A stretch of DNA of 64,000 nucleotides from NCBI RefSeq assembly GCF_016862955.1, contig NZ_BONY01000012.1, positions 62,001-126,000 of the forward strand, in the 5' to 3' direction. Position 1 is the stretch's first letter; every line of letters begins with the position of its first letter. The position numbers were made by a program, and so were the translations under genes. This DNA comes from Rhizocola hellebori (GTDB lineage: Bacteria; Actinomycetota; Actinomycetes; Mycobacteriales; Micromonosporaceae). Shown here in pieces: positions 16,341 to 24,413 of the stretch. The notes beneath the pieces are model-generated. The model saw only the letters and a list, made by a program, of their open reading frames with translations. It was not told the origin of the DNA and made no database searches.

Positions 16341-17523
16341 TTGCGTCAATGTCGGAGAATGCGCACAACGACGTCGGCGCGAGAGGTGATCGTGAAACGA
16401 ATTCGCTTGGCGCGGCGGCGCAGAACCGTGGGCCTGAGCCAAGAAGCGCTCGCTGAACAACTCGGTGTGGACCGAACCACTGTGATCCGCTGGGAACGGG
16501 GGCAGTCCGAGCCGCAGCCATGGCAGCGGCCGAATCTGGCCATGGCACTCAAGGTGTCTGTTGAGGAGCTGGCTGTTTTGCTTGATTCATGGGATCTTGT
16601 GGTTCCGCAGGCACCGGCTGTCTTGGCAGCCAACGAGAGTTGCGAGCTGGGCTTTGACGTCGTCATGAGTGCTCGCGTTCACTACGAGAAGATGTATCGA
16701 AATGCGCGGTGTTCCGGTAAAGCCGCACATCGAGTCCTTTCTCGGCCGCCGTGTCAGTCCGGCTCTGCGTTCCAGTCGTGACAACCAATCAGGACGAAAT
16801 CTGCGGCGAGCGGCAGCCAGCCTGATCGCCATCGCCGGGATATGCGCCTACGACGCCGAGCAGCACCAAGTAGCTGATGGGCATTTCAGCAAGGCGCTTC
16901 ATCTCGCCAAAACCTCGGGCGACGTACCGCTATCCGGGTACGTGACTGCGTTGATGGCCAACCAGGCGCTTTGCCTCGGCAAGAATGAGACCACGATTCT
17001 CCTGGTGGAAAGCGCATTGCGTTGCGGAGAACGGTTCCTATCAGCAGCTTTGCAAGCAGATCTTTACTCGATGCAGGCAAAAGCACATGCCCAACTGGGC
17101 GCGTATGCGGATTGTCGCCAGCAGATGCGCATCGCCGAGCGTTGTGTTGAGTTGATCAATCCGGCAGATGAGCCCAGTGAGACGAGCTACGTGCACCCTG
17201 GGCTTATGGAACTCAAGAGCGCCGAGTCCCTGCTGAAGATCGGGGAGCTCGATGCGGCCCACGCCTTCGCCGAGGCCTCGATTCGTCTGGGTCCTGCAGA
17301 TGATCCGCGGGGTCGGTTCTACAGCCACGCCATACTGGCGATAGTCCTCGGCGAGCAACGGAAGGTCGAGGAGGGGTGCCCTGACAATTTCGCAAGGCAT
17401 GGACTCTCATCGTGTACGGGACCAGCTCGGCCGTTTGATCAGGACTTTCCTTCCCTCTGGCGACAATTCTGAAGTTCAAGACTTCCTAGCCAACGTCAGA
17501 CACTTCCTGGCTGTGGCCTCCTA
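16341..17523 (+). pseudogene. Frameshifted XRE-HTH/TPR transcriptional regulator
   Basis: Three consecutive frames together encode one protein of about 394 codons, the usual size of streptomycete-type XRE regulators with a C-terminal TPR-like domain. Frame 1 gives the HTH (RLARRRRTVGLSQEALAEQL, VDRTTVIRWERGQSEP) to about 16700. Frame 2 gives the helical repeats (IAGICAYDAEQHQVADGHFS, ALMANQALCLGK, HAQLGAYADCRQQM). Frame 3 from about 17378 gives the family-like tail (MDSHRVRDQLGRLIRTFLP) and a stop at 17521-17523. Both shifts are +1. Two sequencing errors would be the alternative. A NUDIX gene starts 18 nt later, the partner often seen with these regulators. Confidence 0.72.
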
Positions 17524-17541
17524 GCTGGCATACTCGGCGCT

Positions 17542-18072
17542 GTGAAGTGGCATGTTCACTCGGAGCGTGAGCTGTACCGTGACCGTTGGGTCGATCTTCG
17601 ATGCGCCGACGTAGAACTTGACGATGGGCGCCGCCTCGACCACCGGTTCATCAACGTGCAAGCTGGCGCGGGGGCGGTCGTCCTCAACGACCACGATGAA
17701 GTACTCCTGATTTGGCGGCATAGATTCATTACCAACGCCTGGAACTACGAGATCCCTATGGGCGCAATAGAACCGGCCGAAGCCCCCATAGCCGCTGCCG
17801 CTCGTGAAACAGAGGAGGAGACCGGCTGGCGGCCAGGGCCGCTCAGATTCCTGATGTACGACGAGCCGATGAACGGACTTCTCAATACCTGCAACCACAT
17901 CTATCTGGCCGAGACAGCAGATCATATCGGCTCGCCGAGCGAAGGCTTCGAATCGGATCATGTTGCTTGGGTGCCTCTCGCCAAGCTTCCAGATCTGATT
18001 CGTGATCGGCAGATTGTCGGCGGTACCACTATCGCGGCTCTGCTCATGGCCGCTAGGGAGCACGGAGTCTGA
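17542..18072 (+). CDS. NUDIX hydrolase
   Basis: 176 residues with an intact Nudix box: the G of GAIEPAE, then RETEEETGW, matching Gx5Ex7REUxEExGU. The surrounding sequence (HSERELYRDRWVDLRCADVELDDGRRLDHR; IWRHRFITNAWNYEIPMG) resembles ADP-ribose/ADP-sugar pyrophosphatase-like members. Substrate unknown. GTG start, with CATACT 7 nt upstream as a possible leaderless promoter. It follows the broken regulator directly. Confidence 0.85.
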   Translation: MKWHVHSERELYRDRWVDLRCADVELDDGRRLDHRFINVQAGAGAVVLNDHDEVLLIWRHRFITNAWNYEIPMGAIEPAEAPIAAAARETEEETGWRPGPLRFLMYDEPMNGLLNTCNHIYLAETADHIGSPSEGFESDHVAWVPLAKLPDLIRDRQIVGGTTIAALLMAAREHGV

Positions 18073-18133
18073 CCTGTGGCCGCCAGGGATAAGAGCGTGC
18101 TATCGGTGTTGCTCTCGTCTAGGCTCGCGTTTC

Positions 18134-18595
18134 GTGGTTGTGGAGATACGGCGGTTGGGGCCGGCGGAGGTGACGCCTGAGCTGATGGCGGCGGTGGCGC
18201 ACAAGCGGGTGTGGGCGCAGGATCCGGAGGGCTCGATGGCGCGCGCCAAAGAGCTTTGCAGCGCTGAAGACCGGGTGATCCTGATCGCTTACGTGGAAGG
18301 CAAGCCGGTGGGAATGGCCGAGGTTCAGGATTATGGCCAGTCGGTGTGGCGGGGTTTCAGCGTCGCGCGGCTGCACAACATTCAGGTTGATGCGGCTTGT
18401 CGCAGGCAAGGTATAGGGCGCAAGCTGTTTGACGCGGTGGTGGCGTGGGCCGCGGGGAGGCCGCATCCGGGACATCTTGAGTGGCAGGCGAGTCCGGCCG
18501 CGATCGAGTTTTATCGCAGTCTGGGGCTGGAGCCTGACTACGAGTCGGATTTGAAGGAGTATCCGTTCTACGACATCGACTTACGTCTGAGGTAG
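18134..18595 (+). CDS. GNAT-family N-acetyltransferase
   Basis: About 153 residues. The acetyl-CoA loop is VDAACRRQGIGRKLFDAVVAWA, preceded by the central strand VGMAEVQDYG and followed by WQASPAAIEFYRSLGLEPDYES, a standard GNAT C-terminus. Substrate unknown. GTG 18134 or 18140 gives the natural N-terminus (VVVEIRRLGPAEV); the frame is open to 18002 but that part overlaps the NUDIX gene. The 3' end overlaps convergent tsaE by 15 nt. Confidence 0.8.
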   Translation: MVVEIRRLGPAEVTPELMAAVAHKRVWAQDPEGSMARAKELCSAEDRVILIAYVEGKPVGMAEVQDYGQSVWRGFSVARLHNIQVDAACRRQGIGRKLFDAVVAWAAGRPHPGHLEWQASPAAIEFYRSLGLEPDYESDLKEYPFYDIDLRLR

Positions 18596-19030
18596 CAGCG
18601 GGGCGAGGCGATCGGCCCAGTCGCCGCGGTGGGCCACCAGCTCGATCTCGCGGGTGTCGTCGTCGCGGCGGGAGATGAGGACCTCCAGATAGGAGTCGGC
18701 GAGGCGTTCGGCCATGCCGTGTCCCCATTCGACGACGGTTACCGACTCGTCGACGGAGGCGTCCAGGTCGAGGTCGTCGACTTCGAAGTCCTTGAGGCGG
18801 TAGGCATCCACGTGCACCAGCGGCACCGGGCCACGATGGACGCGGGAGATGACGAAGGTGGGCGAGGTGACGTCGCCGGTCACGCCCAGGCCCACGCCGA
18901 TGCCTTGGGTCAGCGCGGTTTTCCCGGCGCCGAGCGGGCCGTTGAGGATGATGAGGTCGCCTGGGCGAAGCAGCTTCGCCAGGCGCGCACCGAAAGCACG
19001 GGTGTCATCGGGAGTCGTCAGCAGGATCAA
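18581..19030 (-). CDS. tsaE: tRNA t6A biosynthesis ATPase TsaE
   Basis: 149 residues. Small P-loop ATPase that resets the TsaBD complex making threonylcarbamoyladenosine on tRNA position 37. Walker A GPLGAGKT (about 30-37), TSPTF switch segment, HVDAYRL and VVEWGHGM as the Walker B region. TTG 19030 forms a TTGA overlap with the hydrolase stop and has GGAG upstream; the longer frame would intrude on the hydrolase gene. Third gene of the minus-strand alr operon; its partners TsaB and TsaD are encoded 2.3-4.4 kb away on the other strand. Confidence 0.92.
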   Translation of the reverse strand: MILLTTPDDTRAFGARLAKLLRPGDLIILNGPLGAGKTALTQGIGVGLGVTGDVTSPTFVISRVHRGPVPLVHVDAYRLKDFEVDDLDLDASVDESVTVVEWGHGMAERLADSYLEVLISRRDDDTREIELVAHRGDWADRLAPLLPQT

Positions 19031-20121
19031 AACTGCTCCAGAAAATCGGTGATCGCCGCGTTGACCTCGTCTGCGCATTCGAGCATCACCACGTGTCCAC
19101 TGTTGGGCAGTTTGACATAGGTGGCCCGGGGCAGCAGCCGAGCTATCTCTTCGGAATGGGTGACTGGCGTGACCATGTCCTTCTCGCCCGCAATCAGCAG
19201 CAGCGCGGCGTCTTCGAGGGTTCTCAGCGCTGGGTACCGGGCGTGGCTGTAAAGCGTGCGCAGGTAACGCGCCACGGTGTCGGTGCTGGTGCGCGAGTTC
19301 ATTCGCTCCACATAGGACACCAAGGCCGGGCTCGGCTTCTCACTGCCGAACCCGTAGCGCCGGGTGAGCACGAAAGCCAAGTCGGTGCTGGCTTTGCGCA
19401 GCTTGTCGATGCCGCCGCCGGTGAGCCGGGAAGCCCCGTTGACGATGTTCATCACGCCCGGGGCGGCGCGGGTGATCAGATCGGGCAGCCCGAACAGGCG
19501 CGAGCCGTTGATCTGCCCGCCGGAGGTGGCGATGAGCACCACGCCACAGACCCGGCTGGAGAACAGCTCCGGTGCCTGTTCCGCGCACGCCATGATGGTC
19601 ATGCCGCCCATCGAGTGTCCGATCAGGACGATCTGACCTTCGGGGACGGTGGCCTTGATGACGTCGTGCAACGCGTCCCCGAGCGCGGGCAGCTCGTACT
19701 CGCCCTCGGTCAGGCTGCTGGACAGGCCATGGCCGGGCTGGTCGTAGAAGACCATCCGATGCTTGCCCGCCTCGTCCAATGCCTTGCGCTGGAAGTGAAA
19801 GGTGCCCTGATCGAGACAGAACCCATGGACGAAGACGAGCGTCGGCTTGGCCGAGGTGTGCATCGGCTCCACGATCTCGACGTGCAGCTCGATGCCGTCG
19901 TCGGTGGTGACCGTGAGCGTCTCGTCGTAGGGGAGCATGCCGAAGGGTTCCTCGGCGAACGCGTCGTCGCGCCGGTTGCGGCGCACCAGGGTGCGTTCGA
20001 CGGCGACCCCGGCGGCGATGCCCGCGGCGGCGACACCGACCACGGCTCCGATCAGTGACGCTCGCTTGCGCCGTGAAGCCTGCGGTGCCTTGGCGCCCGT
20101 CTGCTCGTCCGCCTCAGACAT
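19027..20121 (-). CDS. Alpha/beta hydrolase, membrane-anchored
   Basis: 364 residues. A basic N-terminus and one hydrophobic segment (LIGAVVGVAAAGIAAGVAVE) precede a cap-bearing alpha/beta hydrolase domain: oxyanion HGFCLDQGTF, nucleophile GHSMGG, acid in GEKDMVTP and catalytic His in NSGHVVMLE. The conserved neighbour of alr and tsaE in actinobacteria; substrate unknown. The start ATG lies inside the end of alr (8-nt overlap). Confidence 0.88.
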   Translation of the reverse strand: MSEADEQTGAKAPQASRRKRASLIGAVVGVAAAGIAAGVAVERTLVRRNRRDDAFAEEPFGMLPYDETLTVTTDDGIELHVEIVEPMHTSAKPTLVFVHGFCLDQGTFHFQRKALDEAGKHRMVFYDQPGHGLSSSLTEGEYELPALGDALHDVIKATVPEGQIVLIGHSMGGMTIMACAEQAPELFSSRVCGVVLIATSGGQINGSRLFGLPDLITRAAPGVMNIVNGASRLTGGGIDKLRKASTDLAFVLTRRYGFGSEKPSPALVSYVERMNSRTSTDTVARYLRTLYSHARYPALRTLEDAALLLIAGEKDMVTPVTHSEEIARLLPRATYVKLPNSGHVVMLECADEVNAAITDFLEQF

Positions 20122-21220
20122 AGGTTCTCGGGACACGCGCGCTGCCGAAGCGGGTGACTATCTCGTAGTTGATGGTGCCGCAGGCGCGGGCCCAATCGTC
20201 GGCGGTCGGCTCGCCGTGCTCGCCGGTGCCGAACAGGATCACCTCGTCGCCCTCGGTCACCTGCGCGTCGCCGACGTCGACCACGAACTGGTCCATGCAG
20301 ACCCGACCGGAAACCTTGTACCGCTTGCCATTGATCTGAACCGGCCCGGACGAGGACGCGTGCCGGGGAACCCCATCGGCATAACCCAACGGCACCAGGA
20401 CCACGTTGGCCTGCGCGGCGGTGAAGTAGGTGTGCCCGTAGGAGATGCCCTGCCCCTGCGGGATCCGCTTGACCAGCATGGCCTGCGCCCGGGCGGTCAT
20501 GGCGGGGCGCAGCCCGAAGCTCTGGCCCTCCACCGGCGACAGCCCGTAGCTGGCCACGCCCGGCCTCACCAGATCGAAGTGGGTGTCGGGCCGGGTCAGC
20601 GTGGCGGCGGAGTTGGCGATGTGGCGCAGCTGCGGGTCGAGGCCGTGCCGCTTGGCGATTTCGAGGCCGTCATGGAAGACGTCGAGCTGGCGATCGATGG
20701 TCTCGTGCCCCGGCTCGTCGGCGTAGACGAAGTGACTCCACACCCCTATCGCCTTGACGAGACCTTCCTTCTGGGCTCTCGCGGCGGCCTCGACAAGCGT
20801 GGGCCAGTCGGCGGGAGTGGCGCCACTGCGGCTCAGGCCGGTATCAATCTTGAGGTGGATCCGGGCCGGTTGACCAGTCTCACGAGCGGCGTCGATCACG
20901 GCCTTCAGATGTCCGATACTCGACACGCCCAGATCGATGTCCTGCTTTATCGCGCTGGCCACCGGCTGGCCCGGCATCCACAGCCAGGCCATGGTCGGCG
21001 TGGTGAGCCCCGCCTCGCGCAGCTCGAAAGCCTCACCCAGCGTGCAGACCCCGAGCCACGTTGCGCCTCCGGCCAGCGCGGCCCGCGCCGACGGCACGGC
21101 GCCGTGCCCATAACCGTCGCCTTTGACCACCGCCATCACCTGCGCGCTGGTGCCACTCGCCAACAGCGCGATGTTGCTGGTGATCGCTCCCAGGTCGATC
21201 TGTACCTCGGCCTGCCACAT
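20114..21220 (-). CDS. alr: Alanine racemase
   Basis: 368 residues, PLP enzyme converting L- to D-alanine for peptidoglycan. PLP lysine is Lys33 in VVKGDGYGHG (usually KADGYGHG), second active-site Tyr in LGYADGVPR, and the C-terminal beta domain contains VCMDQFVVDVG and FGTG. The ATG at 21220 is 6 nt after TAGTCT on the minus strand, a leaderless promoter. It heads the alr-hydrolase-tsaE operon and is divergent from tsaB with 65 bp between. In Mycobacterium and Streptomyces these genes run the same way as tsaB, so this segment is inverted here. Confidence 0.95.
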   Translation of the reverse strand: MWQAEVQIDLGAITSNIALLASGTSAQVMAVVKGDGYGHGAVPSARAALAGGATWLGVCTLGEAFELREAGLTTPTMAWLWMPGQPVASAIKQDIDLGVSSIGHLKAVIDAARETGQPARIHLKIDTGLSRSGATPADWPTLVEAAARAQKEGLVKAIGVWSHFVYADEPGHETIDRQLDVFHDGLEIAKRHGLDPQLRHIANSAATLTRPDTHFDLVRPGVASYGLSPVEGQSFGLRPAMTARAQAMLVKRIPQGQGISYGHTYFTAAQANVVLVPLGYADGVPRHASSSGPVQINGKRYKVSGRVCMDQFVVDVGDAQVTEGDEVILFGTGEHGEPTADDWARACGTINYEIVTRFGSARVPRTYV

Positions 21221-21285
21221 GCGCCAAGACTACCTATAAGTAGGCAGACAGCCGCTGAAGGTGTAGGTGGTTTAGGCTGAACTAC

Positions 21286-21963
21286 GTGCTTGTGCTGGTC
21301 CTGGACACTGCGACGCCCGCGATCACAGCTGCCGTAGCCGACCTCGGCGACGGGGGGATCGAGCTGCGCGCGCAGCGCGTGACGGTCGACGGACGCGCCC
21401 ACGGCGAGCTGCTCGCGCCGTCGATCGATGCCGTGCTGACGGAGGCTGGGGTGAAACCCTTCGACCTTTCCGCCATCGTGGTGGGCGTCGGGCCGGGCCC
21501 GTTCACCGGTCTGCGCGCCGGGCTGGTGACCGCCGCCACGATGAGTTCGGCGCTGGGCATCCCGGCCTACGGTGTGTGCACGCTGGATGCTCTCGGAGCG
21601 GCGACGGTCGGCACCGTCCTGGTGGCCACCGACGCTCGGCGACGTGAGATCTACTGGGCCGTTTATCGGGATGGCTTGCCTGGTACCCCACCAAAAGTGG
21701 CGAAACCAGCGGAGGTGGCGATCGCCATTGCGAGCGAAGGCGTGCTGCGCGCTGTGGGTGAGGGCGCTGAGAAATACGCCGAGCTGCTCGGGGTGAGCGC
21801 GGAAGCGCCGAGCTTTCCGCCGCCGATCGAGTTCGCCCGGCTGGCCGCCGACCGGGTGCGGGCCAAGGCGCCGAGCGAGCCGCTCACGCCGCTTTACCTG
21901 CGCCGGCCCGATGCGGTCGAGCCGGCCACCCGCAAACCGGCCCTCGCCGCGGGTGAGCGATGA
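21286..21963 (+). CDS. tsaB: tRNA t6A biosynthesis protein TsaB
   Basis: 225 residues, ASKHA-fold partner of TsaD. N-terminal LVLDTATPAITAAVA, then HGELLAPSIDAVLTEAG and the conserved VGVGPGPFTGLRAGLVTA. GTG 21286 lies 7 nt after TAGGCT, a leaderless start. It overlaps rimI by 4 nt, heading tsaB-rimI-tsaD. Confidence 0.94.
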   Translation: MLVLVLDTATPAITAAVADLGDGGIELRAQRVTVDGRAHGELLAPSIDAVLTEAGVKPFDLSAIVVGVGPGPFTGLRAGLVTAATMSSALGIPAYGVCTLDALGAATVGTVLVATDARRREIYWAVYRDGLPGTPPKVAKPAEVAIAIASEGVLRAVGEGAEKYAELLGVSAEAPSFPPPIEFARLAADRVRAKAPSEPLTPLYLRRPDAVEPATRKPALAAGER

Positions 21964-22406
21964 ACATCGAGCGCCTCCGCTGGTGGCAGATCGAGGATCT
22001 GCTGCCCATCGAGAACGACCTCTTCGGCAAAGAGGCGTGGACAGCGGCGATGTTCTGGAACGAGCTGGCCAACGGGCATCACTATCTGGTGGCCACCGAA
22101 GACGATGGCTCGGTGCTCGGCTACGCCGGGCTGGCCGTCGGCAAGGACGAGGCCTGGATCAACAACATCGCGGTGCGCCGGGACGCCCAGCGGCGCGGAA
22201 TAGGCCGAGCCCTGCTCAATGCGCTGCTCGATGAGGCGAGGCGGCATCACGCGAGCCAGGTGCTGCTGGAGGTGGCCTCGGAAAACGTGGCCGCACAACA
22301 TCTGTACGGAAGCTACGGCTTCGAGACCATCGGGCTGCGCCGCGGCTACTACCAGCCGAGCAACACCGACGCCCTCGTGATGCAGTTGGAGCTAAGGGAT
22401 GCGTGA
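21960..22406 (+). CDS. rimI: Ribosomal-protein-S18-alanine N-acetyltransferase
   Basis: 148 residues, GNAT fold. Acetyl-CoA loop [19 protein letters not shown], then [28 protein letters not shown], the RimI signature. Acetylates the N-terminus of S18; the gene sits in its usual place between tsaB and tsaD, overlapping both (4 and 8 nt). Confidence 0.92.
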   Translation: MNIERLRWWQIEDLLPIENDLFGKEAWTAAMFWNELANGHHYLVATEDDGSVLGYAGLAVGKDEAWINNIAVRRDAQRRGIGRALLNALLDEARRHHASQVLLEVASENVAAQHLYGSYGFETIGLRRGYYQPSNTDALVMQLELRDA

Positions 22407-23442
22407 CGAGCCGCTCGTTCTCGGCATAGAGACAAGCTGCGACGAGACTGGGGTCGGCATCGTACGCGGGCACACCCTGCTGGCCGATGCGCTGGCCTCC
22501 AGCGTCGACGAGCATGCCCGCTTCGGCGGCGTGGTGCCCGAGGTGGCCAGCCGTGCCCACCTCGAGGCTCTGGTGCCGACCATCAACCGGGCACTCGACG
22601 ATGCGGGCGTCAAGCTGGCCGACCTCGATGCGATCGCGGTCACCGCCGGTCCGGGTCTGGCGGGCGCCTTGCTGGTCGGGGTGGCCGGGGCCAAGGGGTT
22701 GGCGCTCGCGACGGAGAAGCCGATCTTCGGCGTCAACCATCTGGCCGCGCATGTGGCGGTGGACACGCTGGAGCACGGCCCATTTACCGGGCCCGCCATC
22801 GCGCTGCTGGTCTCCGGCGGGCATTCGTCGCTGTTGCGGGTCGACGATCTCAGCGCCGGGGTCACCCCGATGGGCGCCACCATTGACGACGCCGCGGGGG
22901 AGGCCTTCGACAAGGTGGCCCGGTTGCTGGGCATGCCCTTCCCGGGCGGGCCGCCGATCGATCGCGCCGCGCGCGAAGGCGAGGCCACCGTCAGCTTTCC
23001 GCGTGGCCTGACCACAGCGCGCGACCTGCAGTCGCATCGGTTCGACTTTTCGTTCTCGGGCCTGAAGACGGCGGTCGCGCGGTGGGTGGAGGCCCGCGAG
23101 CGGGACGGCTCGCCGGTGCCGGTCAACGATGTGGCGGCCTCGTTCCAGGAGGCGGTCTGCGATGTGCTGACTATGAAAGCGATCGATGCCTGTCGGCATG
23201 CTGGGGTGCAGACGCTCGTGATCGGTGGCGGGGTCGCGGCCAACTCGCGGCTGCGCGCCATGGCGCAGGAGCGGGCGGCCAAACATGGCATCACCGTCCG
23301 GGTACCAAGGCCGAAGCTCTGCACAGACAATGGCGCGATGGTGGCCGCCCTCGGCTCCCACCTGGTCGCGGCCGGCCGGCGACCGTCCAAGCTGGACTTC
23401 CCAGCGGACTCCGCCATGTCGCTGAGCCTGATCGGCGTGTAG
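22399..23442 (+). CDS. tsaD: tRNA N6-adenosine threonylcarbamoyltransferase TsaD
   Basis: 347 residues. Transfers the threonylcarbamoyl group to A37 of ANN-decoding tRNAs. N-terminal [11 protein letters not shown], iron ligands His114 and His118 in [25 protein letters not shown], and [11 protein letters not shown]. Depends on TsaB and TsaE, both in this window. ATG overlaps the rimI stop. Confidence 0.96.
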   Translation: MRDEPLVLGIETSCDETGVGIVRGHTLLADALASSVDEHARFGGVVPEVASRAHLEALVPTINRALDDAGVKLADLDAIAVTAGPGLAGALLVGVAGAKGLALATEKPIFGVNHLAAHVAVDTLEHGPFTGPAIALLVSGGHSSLLRVDDLSAGVTPMGATIDDAAGEAFDKVARLLGMPFPGGPPIDRAAREGEATVSFPRGLTTARDLQSHRFDFSFSGLKTAVARWVEARERDGSPVPVNDVAASFQEAVCDVLTMKAIDACRHAGVQTLVIGGGVAANSRLRAMAQERAAKHGITVRVPRPKLCTDNGAMVAALGSHLVAAGRRPSKLDFPADSAMSLSLIGV

Positions 23443-23453
23443 CTTTGCCAGAC

Positions 23454-23705
23454 GTGATCGTGCGGATGTGGGAGGTGCGGGCCTATCCCCGCACGTTCGA
23501 TCAGTTGCTGCAATGGGTTTGCGAGGTCGCTGTCCCCGAGTTGGAGGAGCGCCTCAACCATGTGAGCAGCGAGGTGTTCTCCTCCACCGATCTGCGCGTG
23601 GTGGTGATCTCCCGCTGGCACCGCGATCCGACCGAGGCGCCCGTGGTTCCGGCCGGCCTGGCTCGGTCGGCGCAGTCGTGGGACTTCACCCCAGTAGATC
23701 GATGA
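23454..23705 (+). CDS. Small conserved-type protein downstream of tsaD
   Basis: 83 residues beginning VIVRMWEVRAYPRTFDQLLQWVCEVAVPEL, with a strand-helix-strand look (HVSSEVFSSTDLRVVVISRW) that resembles dimeric alpha/beta-barrel (ABM-like) proteins. I do not recognise a family. Start is GTG 23454, 23460 or ATG 23466. It follows tsaD by 11 nt, so it is probably cotranscribed, and overlaps the convergent HAD gene by 20 nt. Confidence 0.55.
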   Translation: MIVRMWEVRAYPRTFDQLLQWVCEVAVPELEERLNHVSSEVFSSTDLRVVVISRWHRDPTEAPVVPAGLARSAQSWDFTPVDR

Positions 23706-24345
23706 TCTCGCGCAGTTTGCCGATGGTTTCGCCTGTCCAGGTGGGATCGGAGTAGGCGTACTCCAGCGTTCGCACGGTGCGCATGCCGATCGCGCTGGCC
23801 CCGCGCAGCTCGCCGTCGGAGCCGTCGCCGACGTAAAGGCATTCCGCGGGCGTGACTTCGAGCGCCTCGCACGCCTTGAGGTAGATGGCGGGTTCCGGCT
23901 TGAGCAGGTGTTCCTTACACGAGAAGATGACCGCGTCCATCCGGGCCGCGAGCGGCTGCTTGGGCCATTGGATCTCGGTTTCCTGGCTGCAGTTGGTGAC
24001 CACGGCCAGCTTGAAACCCCGGCTGCGCAGCACGTCGAGGGTGGCCAGGATGGTCTCGGCCGGCCACAGGATGGAGTGGTGAAGCCGTTGCCAGGTAAGG
24101 GTTGCCAGCCTCACCTCGCTCTCGGACGGGTCGGCGCCGAGCTGCTGGGCCAGGGCGTCGAGGGTCTCCTCGATGGTGCCCAGGGTGCCGCGCATGCGTT
24201 CGTTGGCGCTGGCGTTGAACAGCTCCACAAACGCGGGGCCGTCGAGGCCCAGGGATCGGGCCATCTCGTTCAGCGCCACCTCACGTCGCGGACCGCCGCC
24301 ACGTACCAGGGTTCCGTAGAGGTCCAACACCACCGCGCGAATCAT
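23686..24345 (-). CDS. HAD-superfamily hydrolase
   Basis: 219 residues. Motif I DLYGTLVRGG (nucleophile Asp at residue 8), motif II VVTNCS, motif III Lys in KPEPAIYLKACEAL, and motif IV VGDGSDGELRGA. An alpha-helical cap lies between motifs I and II, as in phosphoglycolate-phosphatase-like HAD enzymes. Substrate unknown. The ATG is 6 nt after TAACCT on the minus strand, a leaderless start divergent from the ABC exporter. Confidence 0.88.
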   Translation of the reverse strand: MIRAVVLDLYGTLVRGGGPRREVALNEMARSLGLDGPAFVELFNASANERMRGTLGTIEETLDALAQQLGADPSESEVRLATLTWQRLHHSILWPAETILATLDVLRSRGFKLAVVTNCSQETEIQWPKQPLAARMDAVIFSCKEHLLKPEPAIYLKACEALEVTPAECLYVGDGSDGELRGASAIGMRTVRTLEYAYSDPTWTGETIGKLREIIDLLG

Positions 24346-24413
24346 GTTCGCAGGTTAGCGTGTGGAAAATCGGTGGCGTCACCCGCAACCCGTAGAGTAA
24401 GGTCGCTCCCGCT

